NCBI RefSeq assembly: GCF_026625985.1
Contig: NZ_CP113116.1
Coordinates: 620,001-684,000, forward strand
Direction of reading: 5' to 3'
DNA length: 64,000 nt
From: Mycobacterium sp. Aquia_213
GTDB lineage: Bacteria; Actinomycetota; Actinomycetes; Mycobacteriales; Mycobacteriaceae
Position numbers and translations under genes: made by a program. The notes under the pieces are model-generated. The model was not told where the DNA came from. It saw nothing but the letters and a program-made list of their open reading frames with translations, and did not search any database. Each line of letters opens with the position of its first letter. Position 1 is the first letter of the stretch. Shown in pieces: positions 8,306-17,757 of this stretch.

Positions 8306-9735
8306 TCCAGCGAATCGCCGGCAGCCGCGGGCTGCGCTACACCACCATCATCGCGCTGGTCGCGGCGCTGGTGGGGGGCGTGTATGTGCTTACGTCGCAA
8401 GTCAATAACCGGACCATCGTCGGCTACTTCGCATCCGCGGTCGGGCTGTACCCCGGCGATCAGGTTCGTATCCTCGGCGTCCCGATCGGCAAGATCGACT
8501 CGATCGAGCCACGGCCGTCCGACGTCAAAATCACGATGACGCTGCCCAAGGACGTGAAGGTCCCGAAGGACGCCAAGGCCGTGATCATGTCGCCGAACCT
8601 GGTGGCGGCGCGGTTCATTCAGCTCGCCCCGGCGTACACCGGCGGAGCGGTGCTGCCCGATGGCGCCAGCCTCGACCTGAACCGCACCGCGGTGCCGGTG
8701 GAATGGGACGAGGTCAAGGAAGCGCTGACCCAACTTGCCGTCTCGCTGGGTCCGACGACCGGGTCGATGCAGGGACCGTTGGGCGCGGCGATCAATCAGG
8801 CCGCGGACACGTTCGACGGCAAGGGCGAATCGTTCCACAACGCACTGCAGCAGCTTTCGCAAGTCGCTGGGCGACTGGGGGATTCGCGCAGCGATATCTT
8901 CGGCACGGTCAAGAACCTGCAGGTCCTGGTCAACGCGCTGTCGGCGAGCAACGACCAGATCGTGCAGTTCGCCGGAAACGTCGCATCGGTATCGCAAGTC
9001 CTCGCCGACAGCTCGCGCCATCTGGACAACACCCTGGGCACGCTCAATCAGGCGCTCTCGGACATTCGCGGATTCCTGCACGAGAACAACTCGACATTGA
9101 TCGATACGGTCAACCAGCTCAACGACTTCAGCAAGACGCTGAGCGACCAGAGCGACAACATCGAACAGGTGCTGCACGTCGCGGGCCCGGGTATCGCCAA
9201 CTTCTACAACATCTATGACCCGGCGCAGGGCACGCTGAACGGTCTGTTGTCGATACCGGAGTTCGCCAACCCGGTGCAGTTCATCTGCGGCGGCTCTTTC
9301 GAAACCGCAGGCGGGCCAAAGGCACCCGACTACTACCGGCGCGCCGAGCTGTGCCGCGAGCGGCTGGGTCCGGTGCTGCGCCGGCTGGCAGTGAACTACC
9401 CGCCGGTCATGTTCCACCCGCTGAACACAATCACGGCGTACAAGGGTCAGATCATCTACGACACCCCGGAGACCCAAGCCAAGGCGCAGACGCCGATCCC
9501 GCAGCTGACCTGGGTACCGGCTCAGGGTGTCCCGCCGCCGGCCGTCCAGAACCCGGCCGATCTGCAGGCGCTGCTGGTGCCGACGGCCCCGCAGGCCGGC
9601 CCGCCGCCGGGGGCACCGGCTGGCGCGCCAGCACCCGCTCCGGGTCCAAGCCCCGGCTCCGCGTTCGGGCCATTGCCGGGTCCGGCGCAGGGACCTTCTG
9701 CCGGGCTGCAAAATGGTCAGGGGTCCGGCGGATGA
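8302..9735 (+). CDS. mce4D: Mce4D, MCE-domain protein with Pro/Ala-rich tail
   Basis: This 477-residue MCE protein has an anchor near residues 10-32 (TTIIALVAALVGGVYVL), the MCE core (VRILGVPIGKIDSIEP), a helical region, and a long Pro/Ala/Gly-rich C-terminal tail from about residue 400. It overlaps both neighbours by ATGA, as expected for a translationally coupled transport operon. Confidence 0.95.
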   Translation: MIQRIAGSRGLRYTTIIALVAALVGGVYVLTSQVNNRTIVGYFASAVGLYPGDQVRILGVPIGKIDSIEPRPSDVKITMTLPKDVKVPKDAKAVIMSPNLVAARFIQLAPAYTGGAVLPDGASLDLNRTAVPVEWDEVKEALTQLAVSLGPTTGSMQGPLGAAINQAADTFDGKGESFHNALQQLSQVAGRLGDSRSDIFGTVKNLQVLVNALSASNDQIVQFAGNVASVSQVLADSSRHLDNTLGTLNQALSDIRGFLHENNSTLIDTVNQLNDFSKTLSDQSDNIEQVLHVAGPGIANFYNIYDPAQGTLNGLLSIPEFANPVQFICGGSFETAGGPKAPDYYRRAELCRERLGPVLRRLAVNYPPVMFHPLNTITAYKGQIIYDTPETQAKAQTPIPQLTWVPAQGVPPPAVQNPADLQALLVPTAPQAGPPPGAPAGAPAPAPGPSPGSAFGPLPGPAQGPSAGLQNGQGSGG

Positions 9736-10889
9736 GTCGAATCTTGTTGCGCGGTGGCGCATTGGCGGCGGGCAGCGTGCTGCTGGCCGGCTGTCAATTC
9801 GGTGGCCTGAATTCCCTGTCCATGCCGGGCACCGCCGGTCACGGCAGTGGCGCCTTCTCGATCACGGTCGAAATGCCCGACGTGGCGACGTTGCCGCAGA
9901 ACTCACCGGTCATGGTTGACGATGTCACGGTCGGCAGTGTGGCCGGTATCGCTGCCGAGCAGCGTGCCGACGGATCATTTTATGCCGCAGTGAAATTGGC
10001 ACTGGACAAGAACGTCGTGCTGCCGGCCAACGCGACCGCGACGGTGGCGCAGACCTCGTTGCTGGGTTCGCTGCACATCGATCTGGCCGCGCCCAAAGGC
10101 AAGCCGGCGACCGGCAGGCTCGTCAACGGTTCCAAGATCTCGGAGTCCAACACCGGCCGGTTCCCCACCACCGAAGAGGCTTTCTCGGCCCTCGGTGTCG
10201 TGGTCAACAAGGGCAATCTCGGTGCGCTGGAAGAGATCACCGACGAGACCTACCAGGCCGTGGCCGGCCGGCAAGGCCAATTCTCCGGCTTGATCCCCCG
10301 GCTGGCGGAATTGACGTCGGGACTCAACCGGCAGGTCGGCGACATCATCAACGCGGTCGACGGTTTGAACCGATTTTCCGCGACGCTGGCGCGCGACAAG
10401 GACAACCTGGGCCGGGCGCTGGACTCGCTCCCTGAAGCGCTGAAGGTGCTCAACAAGAACCGGGAACACATTGTCGACGCGTTCGCTGCGCTGAAGAAGT
10501 TGGCGACAGTCACCTCGCACGTGCTGTCCAAGACGAAGGTGGACTTCGCCGAAGATCTCAAAGGTCTGTATTCCGCGGTGAAGGCGCTCAACGACAACCG
10601 AAAGAATTTCGTCACGTCGCTGCAGATATTGCTGACGTTTCCGTTCCCCAACTACGGCATCAAGCAAGCCGTGCGCGGCGACTACCTCAACGTGTTCACC
10701 ACGTTCGACCTCACCTTGCGCCGGCTCGGCGAGACGTTCTTCACCACGTCGTATGCACTTGATCCGAACATGATGCACATGGGCGAGATCCTCAACCCGC
10801 CCGACTTCTTGACCGGGGAACTGGCGAACCTGTCCGGACAGGCTGCCGACCCCTTCAAGATTCCGCCCGGCACGGCTTCGGGACAGTAG
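9732..10889 (+). CDS. mce4E: Mce4E lipoprotein (LprN-like)
   Basis: This 385-residue MCE protein has a lipoprotein signal: MSRILLRGGALAAGSVLLAGC ends in the lipobox LAGC with the acceptor cysteine near residue 21. The E subunits of mycobacterial mce operons are characteristically lipidated, and this one corresponds to LprN. The ATG at 9732 overlaps the mce4D stop; the longer upstream frame lies inside mce4D and was rejected. Confidence 0.95.
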   Translation: MSRILLRGGALAAGSVLLAGCQFGGLNSLSMPGTAGHGSGAFSITVEMPDVATLPQNSPVMVDDVTVGSVAGIAAEQRADGSFYAAVKLALDKNVVLPANATATVAQTSLLGSLHIDLAAPKGKPATGRLVNGSKISESNTGRFPTTEEAFSALGVVVNKGNLGALEEITDETYQAVAGRQGQFSGLIPRLAELTSGLNRQVGDIINAVDGLNRFSATLARDKDNLGRALDSLPEALKVLNKNREHIVDAFAALKKLATVTSHVLSKTKVDFAEDLKGLYSAVKALNDNRKNFVTSLQILLTFPFPNYGIKQAVRGDYLNVFTTFDLTLRRLGETFFTTSYALDPNMMHMGEILNPPDFLTGELANLSGQAADPFKIPPGTASGQ

Positions 10890-10900
10890 GGGCGGCGCGG

Positions 10901-12574
10901 ATGATTGACAGACTCACCAGGATTCAGCTCTGGATATTCGCCGTGATCACCGTGATCACACTGACCATCATGGCGATCTTCTACCTGCGCCTGCCCGCGA
11001 CTTTCGGCATCGGGACCTACGTGGCGAATGCCGACTTCGTCGCGGGCGGAGGCCTTTACCAGAATGCCAACGTCACCTACCGGGGCGTCGCGGTCGGCAG
11101 GGTGGAGTCGGTGGCGCTGAATCCCAATGGCGTCACCGCCGAAATGCGGCTGAACAGCGGCACTCCCATTCCGTCGAACGTCACCGCCACCGTGAAGAGT
11201 GTGTCGGCTGTCGGTGAGCAATACATCGACCTGGTGCCGCCGAAGGATCCGGCATCGACCAAGTTGCACAATGGATCTCGCATTGACCGGGCTAACACCC
11301 GGATCGGCCAGGACGTCGCCGATCTGTTGAAGCGGGCCGAGACGCTGGTCAACAGCCTCGGTGACACCAAGTTACGGGAGCTGTTGCACGAGACGTTCCA
11401 GGCGGCCAACGGGTCGGGGCCAGAGTTGGCTCGGCTGCTCGAATCGGCCCGATTGCTGGTGGACGAGGCCAACGCCAACTACCCGCAAGTTTCGCAGCTG
11501 ATCGATCAGGCAGGCCCGTTCCTGCAATCCCAGATCCGCGCCGGCGGCGACATCAAGTCGCTGGCAGATGGGTTGGCGCGGTTCACTTCCGAGGTGCAGC
11601 ACGCCGACCCGCAGCTTCGTTCGACGCTGGCGACCGCACCGGACGCCATCGACGAGGCCAACACCGCATTCTCCGGCATCCGCCCCAGTTTCCCCGCGCT
11701 GGCCGCCAGCCTCGCGAACCTGGGCCGGGTCGGCGTCATCTACCACAAATCGATCGAGCAACTCCTGGTCGTGCTGCCGGCGCTGTTCGCCGCGATCATC
11801 ACGATGGCGGGCGGCCCACCTCTTGACGAGGGCGGCAAGCTGGACTTCAAGCTTGATCTGAACGACCCGCCGCCGTGCGCCGTCGGCTTCCTGCCGCCAC
11901 CGCTCATGCGGACGCCGGCGGATGAGACAGTGCGCGAGCTGCCAAGAGACATGTACTGCAAGGTGGCTCAGAACGATCCCAGCACCGTGCGTGGCGCGCG
12001 CAACTATCCCTGCCAAGAATTTCCCGGCAAACGGGCACCGACGATTCAGCTATGTCGCGACCCGAAGGGCTATGTCCCGGTCGGCCGTAACCCGTGGCGC
12101 GGTCCGCCGGTCCCGTACAACACGCCCCAGACAAACGGGCTGAACACGTTGCCGCCCAACAAGTTCCCATACATTCCGCCGGAAGCGGAACCGGATCCCG
12201 GTATTCCGATCGTCGGGCCGCCCCCGCCCGGTGTGGTGCCCGGCCCGGGCCCCCTGCCCAACAAGCAGCCCGCTTTCGATCCGCCGCCGCCGAACGACAG
12301 TGGGCCCCCGCCGGGCAACCCGTCATGGATGCCGCCGGGCGTCCCCCCGGTACCGCCCCAGATCCCGTTTCCGAAGTGGCTGCCGCCGCCGGCCGGTGGT
12401 GCGCCGGCGCCGGGTCCGCAACCGCAATCCAGCGGCACCGCGTACACCACTTATGACGAAAGCACCGGAGCATTCCGGGATCCGGCAGGAGGCACTGGTA
12501 TCTTCGCGTCCGGCGCGAACACGTCCAGCGCCGAGAATTGGGTAGACCTGATGCTTGATCCAAGGCCGATGTAG
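10901..12574 (+). CDS. mce4F: Mce4F, MCE-domain protein with Pro-rich tail
   Basis: This 557-residue protein is the last MCE subunit. It has an N-terminal anchor (LWIFAVITVITLTIMAIFYL), the MCE domain (VTYRGVAVGRVESVALNP), a helical region, and a strongly proline-rich C-terminus from about residue 395 to 520. Its stop overlaps the GTG of the next gene. It belongs to the Mce4 sterol import machine. Confidence 0.95.
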   Translation: MIDRLTRIQLWIFAVITVITLTIMAIFYLRLPATFGIGTYVANADFVAGGGLYQNANVTYRGVAVGRVESVALNPNGVTAEMRLNSGTPIPSNVTATVKSVSAVGEQYIDLVPPKDPASTKLHNGSRIDRANTRIGQDVADLLKRAETLVNSLGDTKLRELLHETFQAANGSGPELARLLESARLLVDEANANYPQVSQLIDQAGPFLQSQIRAGGDIKSLADGLARFTSEVQHADPQLRSTLATAPDAIDEANTAFSGIRPSFPALAASLANLGRVGVIYHKSIEQLLVVLPALFAAIITMAGGPPLDEGGKLDFKLDLNDPPPCAVGFLPPPLMRTPADETVRELPRDMYCKVAQNDPSTVRGARNYPCQEFPGKRAPTIQLCRDPKGYVPVGRNPWRGPPVPYNTPQTNGLNTLPPNKFPYIPPEAEPDPGIPIVGPPPPGVVPGPGPLPNKQPAFDPPPPNDSGPPPGNPSWMPPGVPPVPPQIPFPKWLPPPAGGAPAPGPQPQSSGTAYTTYDESTGAFRDPAGGTGIFASGANTSSAENWVDLMLDPRPM

Positions 12575-13284
12575 TGGCTTCTGCAGTTGGTGGCGAACAA
12601 TCCCCGGCACCGCGGGCCCGTCGTCGGGCATCGCGGGCGGCAGGCCCGGCGAAGAGTGAGTCGAGCGCGCCCACCGAGGTTGCGCTCGAGGCTCCAGCGG
12701 AGCCCAAGAAGCAACCGGCCAAACGCGTCAAGACCCTCAAGTCGATCAAGCCGCCACCGCGGCGCCGGCCGAATGGGCGCCTGGTCGGCTGGATTTCGTT
12801 CGCCGCCGCGCTGCTGGCGATTGGTGCGCTGGCCGGCTGCCTGACCGCCCTGGTCGTTTCGCAAAGCCACGCCGAGGCGGGGCAGGCCCGCGATCAACGC
12901 TTCGTCGACACCGCCACGCAGACGGTGCAAAACATGTTCAGCTACAAGCAGGACAACGTCGATGACAGCGTGAACCGGTTTTACAACGGCACCAGCGGCC
13001 CGCTGCGCGGCATGCTCGGCGCCAACAACAACATCGAAAACCTCAAGGCCCTGTTCCGCTCCACCAACGCGACATCCGAGGCAGTGATCAACGGCGCGGC
13101 TCTGGAAGGCATTGACACGGTTACCGATAACGCCTCGGTGCTGGTGTCGGTGCGTGTCACGGTGGCCGACATCGACGGTGTGCACAAGCCGTCCATGCCG
13201 TACCGGCTGCGGGTCATCGTGCACGAAGATGAGCACGGGCACATGACGGGTTACGACCTGAAATACCCCGACGGGGGCAACTGA
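12574..13284 (+). CDS. mas4A: Mce-associated membrane protein Mas4A (Rv3493c-like)
   Basis: This 236-residue protein has a basic, low-complexity cytoplasmic N-terminus (RRRASRAAGPAKSE...), one transmembrane helix near residues 70-93 (FAAALLAIGALAGCLTALVV) and an extracytoplasmic SnoaL/VirB8-like domain, the usual plan of mce-associated (Mas/Mam) proteins. The GTG at 12574 overlaps the mce4F stop. It probably stabilises the importer; the M. tuberculosis equivalent position is Rv3493c. Confidence 0.9.
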   Translation: MASAVGGEQSPAPRARRRASRAAGPAKSESSAPTEVALEAPAEPKKQPAKRVKTLKSIKPPPRRRPNGRLVGWISFAAALLAIGALAGCLTALVVSQSHAEAGQARDQRFVDTATQTVQNMFSYKQDNVDDSVNRFYNGTSGPLRGMLGANNNIENLKALFRSTNATSEAVINGAALEGIDTVTDNASVLVSVRVTVADIDGVHKPSMPYRLRVIVHEDEHGHMTGYDLKYPDGGN

Positions 13285-13775
13285 TGCGGTGGCGGCGGTG
13301 GCTGATCGCCGCCGCGGGATATCTCGCGGTCGTCGGCGTTGTCGGGTTATCCGCGGCGGCCGGCTGGTTCTACTGGGAACGGGTGGAGATCCGCGGCGAG
13401 CAGACGGCACGGGCGGTGCTACCGCAGCTGGCCGCCAGAGAGGTGCCCGCGGTCTTCGCCTACGACTACCAGACCGTCGAACGCAGCCTGGCCGATGCGT
13501 ATCCGATGCTGACGCCCGACTATCGCCAAGAATTTCAGAAGAGCGCCAACGCGCAGATCATTCCGGAGGCCAAGAAGCGCGAGGTGGTCGTCCAGGCCAA
13601 TGTCGTTGGGGTCGGGGTCATGTCGGCCAAGCGGGAATCGGCGTCGGTGATGGTGTACATGAACCGGACGGTTACCGATAAATCACGGCAGCCGCTCTAC
13701 GACGGCAGCCGGTTGCGGGTGGACTTCAAGAAGATCGGCGACAAATGGCTGATCTCTTACATCACGCCGATCTAG
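13284..13775 (+). CDS. mas4B: Mce-associated membrane protein Mas4B (Rv3492c-like)
   Basis: This 163-residue Mas protein has a membrane helix at residues 5-29 and a periplasmic domain (VVVQANVVGVGVMSAKRES, VDFKKIGDKWLISYI). Its ATG overlaps the TGA of mas4A. It is the last gene of the mce4 operon and converges on the next gene with only 3 bp between them. Confidence 0.9.
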   Translation: MRWRRWLIAAAGYLAVVGVVGLSAAAGWFYWERVEIRGEQTARAVLPQLAAREVPAVFAYDYQTVERSLADAYPMLTPDYRQEFQKSANAQIIPEAKKREVVVQANVVGVGVMSAKRESASVMVYMNRTVTDKSRQPLYDGSRLRVDFKKIGDKWLISYITPI

Positions 13776-13778
13776 CCG

Positions 13779-14357
13779 TCAGTAGCAGATCGCAATGTTG
13801 TTGCACTGCATGGGATAACGCTGGATCGGGCTGGGTGGCGGCCCGGTCATCTGCAGCGAGAACGGTGTCTTTTTCATCGTCGGTTCCAGGCCGCAGACCG
13901 CACCGTGCATCGTGGTGTGGGTGCCGCTCATTGTTTCGTCGCTGAAGGCCCAGGTTTCGGTGGTGGGTGCGGTGCCGCCGCCCGGACAGGAGACACCGTC
14001 TGCCTTGTCGACGCCGAATTTCCATAGCATGCTGGACATCCGGGCTCGGCCGCTGAAGTTCTGCAACTTGTCGGCGGCGGATATCTTCTGATCCGTCGCA
14101 CTCACGACGTTGAGCGCACATTGCATCGCGAAAACGATCGGGTCGGAATAGTCGTTCATGTTCCGGGTTCCCGACGGCTGATCGCATATTGCCGTGACGG
14201 TCCAGGTAACCCCCGAGACACCCGCCTCGTTGTAGGCGTAGTTGCCGTCCGCCGGCGGTCCGATCGCGCGCGCCGGATTGCCCGACTCCAGCGCGATTCC
14301 TATTGCGACAGCTGAGAAGACGCCGGCTCCTGCGGCCAGCGCGCGACGCATTTTCAC
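13779..14357 (-). CDS. Secreted protein of unknown function (Rv3491-like position)
   Basis: This is a roughly 192-residue exported protein with a signal peptide (MRRALAAGAGVFSAVAIGIALE) and a cysteine-containing mature part (AICDQPSGTRN, MQCALN, VSCPGGG, CNNIAICY). The GTG at 14357 is preferred because GGGAGGGCACT precedes it; an ATG lies two codons later. It occupies the place of Rv3491 between mce4 and otsA in M. tuberculosis. The function is not known. Confidence 0.8.
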   Translation of the reverse strand: MKMRRALAAGAGVFSAVAIGIALESGNPARAIGPPADGNYAYNEAGVSGVTWTVTAICDQPSGTRNMNDYSDPIVFAMQCALNVVSATDQKISAADKLQNFSGRARMSSMLWKFGVDKADGVSCPGGGTAPTTETWAFSDETMSGTHTTMHGAVCGLEPTMKKTPFSLQMTGPPPSPIQRYPMQCNNIAICY

Positions 14358-14438
14358 AGTGCCCTCCCTTCCGGCCTTCTCTTGACGCTGCATCGAGTAT
14401 CACAGCGTTTCGGCGCCAACACCATGGGTCGGTCGCCG

Positions 14439-15920
14439 CTATTTCGTGCCCGGCGGGTGCGCCTCGACGAGGGCATCGAGGAATGACCGCGCCCAGCGGT
14501 CGACGTCGTGAGCGAGCACCTGGCGCCGCAACGACCGCATCCGGCGGCGGCCCTCGTCAACCGGTTGGTTGAGCGCCGCCTCGATCGTGTCCTTGACGCC
14601 CTCCAGGTCGTGCGGGTTGACCAGGTAGGCCTGCCGCAATTCGGCTGCGGCGCCGGTGAATTCGGATAGAACGAGCGCACCGCCGAGATCGCTGCGGCAG
14701 GCGACGTACTCCTTGGCCACCAGGTTCATGCCGTCCCGCAGCGGGGTAACCAGCATGACGTCGCTGGCCACGAAGAACGCGATGAGTTCGTCGCGGGGAA
14801 CCGCGCGATGGATGTAATGCACCACCGCGTGGCCGACTTCGGCGTATTCGCCGTTGATGTGGCCGACTTGGCGTTCGATGTCGTTGCGCAGAATCTGGTA
14901 GCTCTCCACGCGTTCGCGGCTGGGCGTGGCCAGTTGGACCAGCACGGTGTCGTCGCGTTTGACGCGCCCCTCGGCGAGCAGCTCGGAAAAGGCTTTCAAC
15001 CGAACGTCGATGCCCTTGGTGTAGTCGAGCCGGTCGACGCCGAGCAGGATCTTGCGCGGGTTGCCCAACTCCGCGCGAATCTCTTTGGCGTGGCGCCGGA
15101 TATCGCGGCCGCGGGCGGTCTGATCGAGCGCACCGGAATCGATGGAGATGGGAAACGCGCCCACCCGCACCCGGCGATCCTTCAGCTCGACCTCGCCGAA
15201 CCGCGACCGCACGCCGACGGCTCCGCGCGAGGTGTTGGCGCCGATCAGTTGTCGGGCCAGGAACAGGAAATTCTGCGCGCCACCGACCAGATGGAATCCG
15301 ACCAGATCGGCACCGAGCAAGCCTTCGATGATCTCGGTGCGCCAGGGCAACTGCATGAACAGCTCTACCGGCGGGAACGGGATGTGCAGGAAGAAACCGA
15401 TGGTCAGGTCCGGCCGCAGGGTGCGCAGCATCTTCGGGACCAGCTGCAACTGGTAGTCCTGCACCCACACCGTCGCACCCTGGGCGGCGGCGCGGGAGGT
15501 GGCCTCGGCGAAGCGTTGGTTGACCTCGACGTAGCGATCCCACCATTCGCGGTGGTAGATCGGCTTGACGATCACGTCGTGGTACAGCGGCCACAGCGTC
15601 GCGTTGGAGAAGCCCTCGTAGTACTGAGCGACGTCGTCGGCCGACAGGCGCACCGGGTAGAGATCCAGTTCGTCTTGGGTGATGGGCTCGTCGTCGACGT
15701 CGACTTCCTCGTCGACAACCCCCGGCCAGCCAACCCATGCGCCACGGCGGCGGCGCAGCAGCGGCTCCAAGGCCGTCACCAACCCCCCGGGGCTGCGCTT
15801 CCAGGTTGTGGAGCCGTCGGGAAGCCGTTCCAAATCAACCGGTAGCCGATTGGCGACCACCACAAAGTCGGAATTCCCGAAGTGTGCGGTCTTCGAGCTT
15901 TGGCCTCCCCTGGGAGCCAT
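14439..15920 (-). CDS. otsA: Trehalose-6-phosphate synthase OtsA
   Basis: This 493-residue GT20 glycosyltransferase transfers glucose from a nucleotide sugar to glucose-6-phosphate to make trehalose-6-phosphate. Visible family motifs are VANRLPVDLE near the N-terminus, WVQDYQLQLVPKMLR (acceptor site), GVDRLDYTKGI (donor-binding loop) and PLRDGMNLVAKEYVA. It begins with an ATG immediately after the stop of the small upstream gene. Trehalose is a core mycobacterial metabolite used in cell-envelope glycolipids. Confidence 0.96.
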   Translation of the reverse strand: MAPRGGQSSKTAHFGNSDFVVVANRLPVDLERLPDGSTTWKRSPGGLVTALEPLLRRRRGAWVGWPGVVDEEVDVDDEPITQDELDLYPVRLSADDVAQYYEGFSNATLWPLYHDVIVKPIYHREWWDRYVEVNQRFAEATSRAAAQGATVWVQDYQLQLVPKMLRTLRPDLTIGFFLHIPFPPVELFMQLPWRTEIIEGLLGADLVGFHLVGGAQNFLFLARQLIGANTSRGAVGVRSRFGEVELKDRRVRVGAFPISIDSGALDQTARGRDIRRHAKEIRAELGNPRKILLGVDRLDYTKGIDVRLKAFSELLAEGRVKRDDTVLVQLATPSRERVESYQILRNDIERQVGHINGEYAEVGHAVVHYIHRAVPRDELIAFFVASDVMLVTPLRDGMNLVAKEYVACRSDLGGALVLSEFTGAAAELRQAYLVNPHDLEGVKDTIEAALNQPVDEGRRRMRSLRRQVLAHDVDRWARSFLDALVEAHPPGTK

Positions 15921-16085
15921 TTATGCGTCGAGTTTCGCCGGTCCAATACCGAGCATGGACAAGAAAACGCGGCACTCGTCGGCGTCGTTCGCGTAGGCGG
16001 CGACGACTCGCCTGGCCTGGTTAGCGGTGCTGTCGGCAAGCGGCTCGACATCGCCGATTTCGCCAGGATCAGATTTTGTAGGCAT
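15921..16085 (-). CDS. Small conserved protein of 54 residues upstream of otsA
   Basis: The short minus-strand gene runs from the ATG at 16085 (MPTKSDPGEIGDVEPLADS) to a TAA at 15921-15923 directly abutting the otsA ATG. The 54-residue product is acidic and ends in VFLSMLGIGPAKLDA. Its position and length match the small Rv3489 annotation of M. tuberculosis as I recall it. The function is unknown; the TAA-ATG junction indicates coupling with otsA. Confidence 0.65.
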   Translation of the reverse strand: MPTKSDPGEIGDVEPLADSTANQARRVVAAYANDADECRVFLSMLGIGPAKLDA

Positions 16086-16679
16086 AGGACAACTCTATGC
16101 GACGCCGATATTCGCCCGCAGCCGTCCGCTGCGGCGCGGGGTTGGCCCGGCCCCGGAACCCGGTTTGTCCGTTCCGCGCACCTGGCCGAAACCCAGGCGC
16201 GGTCAGTTGTTCATGCAAAGAACTGGAATTGTTAACAAATGCCGAATTTTCCCGCGGTTGAGATGGGGTCGCCGGCATCGCGCCCTATGGCCAAGCAGAC
16301 CGTGGATTTAAATCGAAGATTCCCATTCGGCGGACTCCCTGTGGTGATTCCGTGGGGCGTCCTGGCGAACGTTTGCGGTGGCCCCGGCGCCGGGCGTCCG
16401 GTGGGGTCGGTGCCACTCCCAATTCAATGGTCGGGTAACGCCTCTAGATGGGTCAACGGCACGGTGATCATGGTTGCGACGTGGAAAGACGCCATTACCC
16501 GGTGGTGCCAGGGGGTCGCTTCGGGGTAGCCTGCTGGGGGCCGCACCTGTCTGTCTACTGACTGATGTCCAGTTGTTCAAAGGCAAACCAGGATGTCATC
16601 GCGACAAAGGCATTATCCTAAGCCGCAGTGCGCCGTGTTTTGGCGTTGCGCTGACGTCTAAGACTTCGGGAGAAGAACA
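16086..16679. other. Intergenic region without a convincing gene
   Basis: This 594-bp gap separates two divergently transcribed units. A weak frame at 16239-16529 lacks family resemblance and a ribosome binding site. The region must carry the otsA-side promoter (16090-16260, including an AT-richer stretch around 16220-16250) and the promoter for the DivIVA-like gene. No hairpin or known operator was recognised. Confidence 0.5.
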
Positions 16680-17648
16680 ATGGCTCTCACGCCGGCCGAT
16701 GTTCACAATGTCGCGTTCTCCAGGGCGCGCATTGGTAAACGTGGCTACAGCGAGCAAGAAGTCGACCTGTTCATCGACCTGGTTGAGCAAGAGCTGATTC
16801 GCCACATCGAAGAGGACGCCGAGCTCCGTCACCGCAACGCCGAGCTGCGCAACCGGGATGGTGGGCTTAAGAAGCGGGAAGCCGAACTTGCCCAGCGGGA
16901 GGCCGTCCTGCACGAGCACGAAAGCGAAGTCCGCAGGCACGAAGTGGAAATTCGCAAGCACGAAGACCAGATTCGCCACCAGGAAGCCCAGCTCGCCCAC
17001 CGGGGAACGCCCCTTCCGCAGCAGGTCGCTCAGCTTCGCCATCGGGAAGCCCAGGTCGCGCAGCGCGAGGCCCAATTCGCCCAGCACGAGGCCGAGGTCG
17101 CCCAGCACGAAGCCCAGCTCGCCCAGCGGGAGTCCGAGCTGCGCCGCCGGGAGGCCGAGCTCAACCAGTGGCATTCCGAGCTTCGTCAGCAGGAAGGCGA
17201 GCTCGAACAGCACGAAGCCCAGCTAGCCGAGCGGGAAGCGGAGATCGAACACCACGAGGCCGAACTGCACCAGCTGCTGGACCAGCCGCACGCGGTGGCC
17301 TCCGGCGCGGAGGCCTCGAGCGGCCAGGTGGCGCGACAGCAATTGCGCGCAGTGCCGCCGGTCGCGGTCAACGGGGCCGCCCACCTGGAGGAGACGCGGA
17401 CGGTCGCCGCGGTGCACGGGCGCCATGACATGGAGCGGATGGCGATCCGCGCGGTCACCGACACGCTCGGCAATACGCTGACCGAGACCGTGCACGAGCG
17501 GACCCGCCGCGACGCCACCGCGGCCGTGGCCTCCGAGGAGCCCACCGAACTCGATCGGTTGAAGGAAGAGAACGCGGAACTGGCCCGTTCCCTGGGCTTG
17601 CTCAAGTCCGCCGCCGCGCTCCTCGCGGCCGCACTCGAACGGCCCTAA
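16680..17648 (+). CDS. DivIVA-domain coiled-coil protein (Wag31-like paralogue)
   Basis: This 322-residue protein begins MALTPADVHNVAFSRARIGK followed by RGYSEQEVDLFIDLVEQEL. That is the DivIVA N-terminal domain and closely resembles mycobacterial Wag31, the polar growth scaffold. Residues about 45-200 form an exceptionally regular coiled coil of AQLAQRE-like heptads rich in Gln, Glu, His and Arg, and the DNA has a matching 21-bp periodicity. The C-terminus (about 290-320) is another short helix. The ATG at 16680 follows GGGAGAAG. It is probably a second polarity or septum scaffold; it is not in the division cluster, so it is unlikely to be wag31 itself. Confidence 0.75.
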   Translation: MALTPADVHNVAFSRARIGKRGYSEQEVDLFIDLVEQELIRHIEEDAELRHRNAELRNRDGGLKKREAELAQREAVLHEHESEVRRHEVEIRKHEDQIRHQEAQLAHRGTPLPQQVAQLRHREAQVAQREAQFAQHEAEVAQHEAQLAQRESELRRREAELNQWHSELRQQEGELEQHEAQLAEREAEIEHHEAELHQLLDQPHAVASGAEASSGQVARQQLRAVPPVAVNGAAHLEETRTVAAVHGRHDMERMAIRAVTDTLGNTLTETVHERTRRDATAAVASEEPTELDRLKEENAELARSLGLLKSAAALLAAALERP

Positions 17649-17757
17649 CTCGGCCGGCTGTAGCCCGGCCCGCGGCGACCAACCCAACTCGAAGCCGCTT
17701 ACACACTCGCCGTAATGTGTAAACAAGGCGGATTCAACGACGAGCGAGGTAGGCCGA

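Noticed and set aside
8251..9762. 503-codon minus-strand frame opposite mce4D
   Set aside because: The composition is Arg/Val/Asp-rich without any family motif, and the plus strand encodes a complete Mce protein there.
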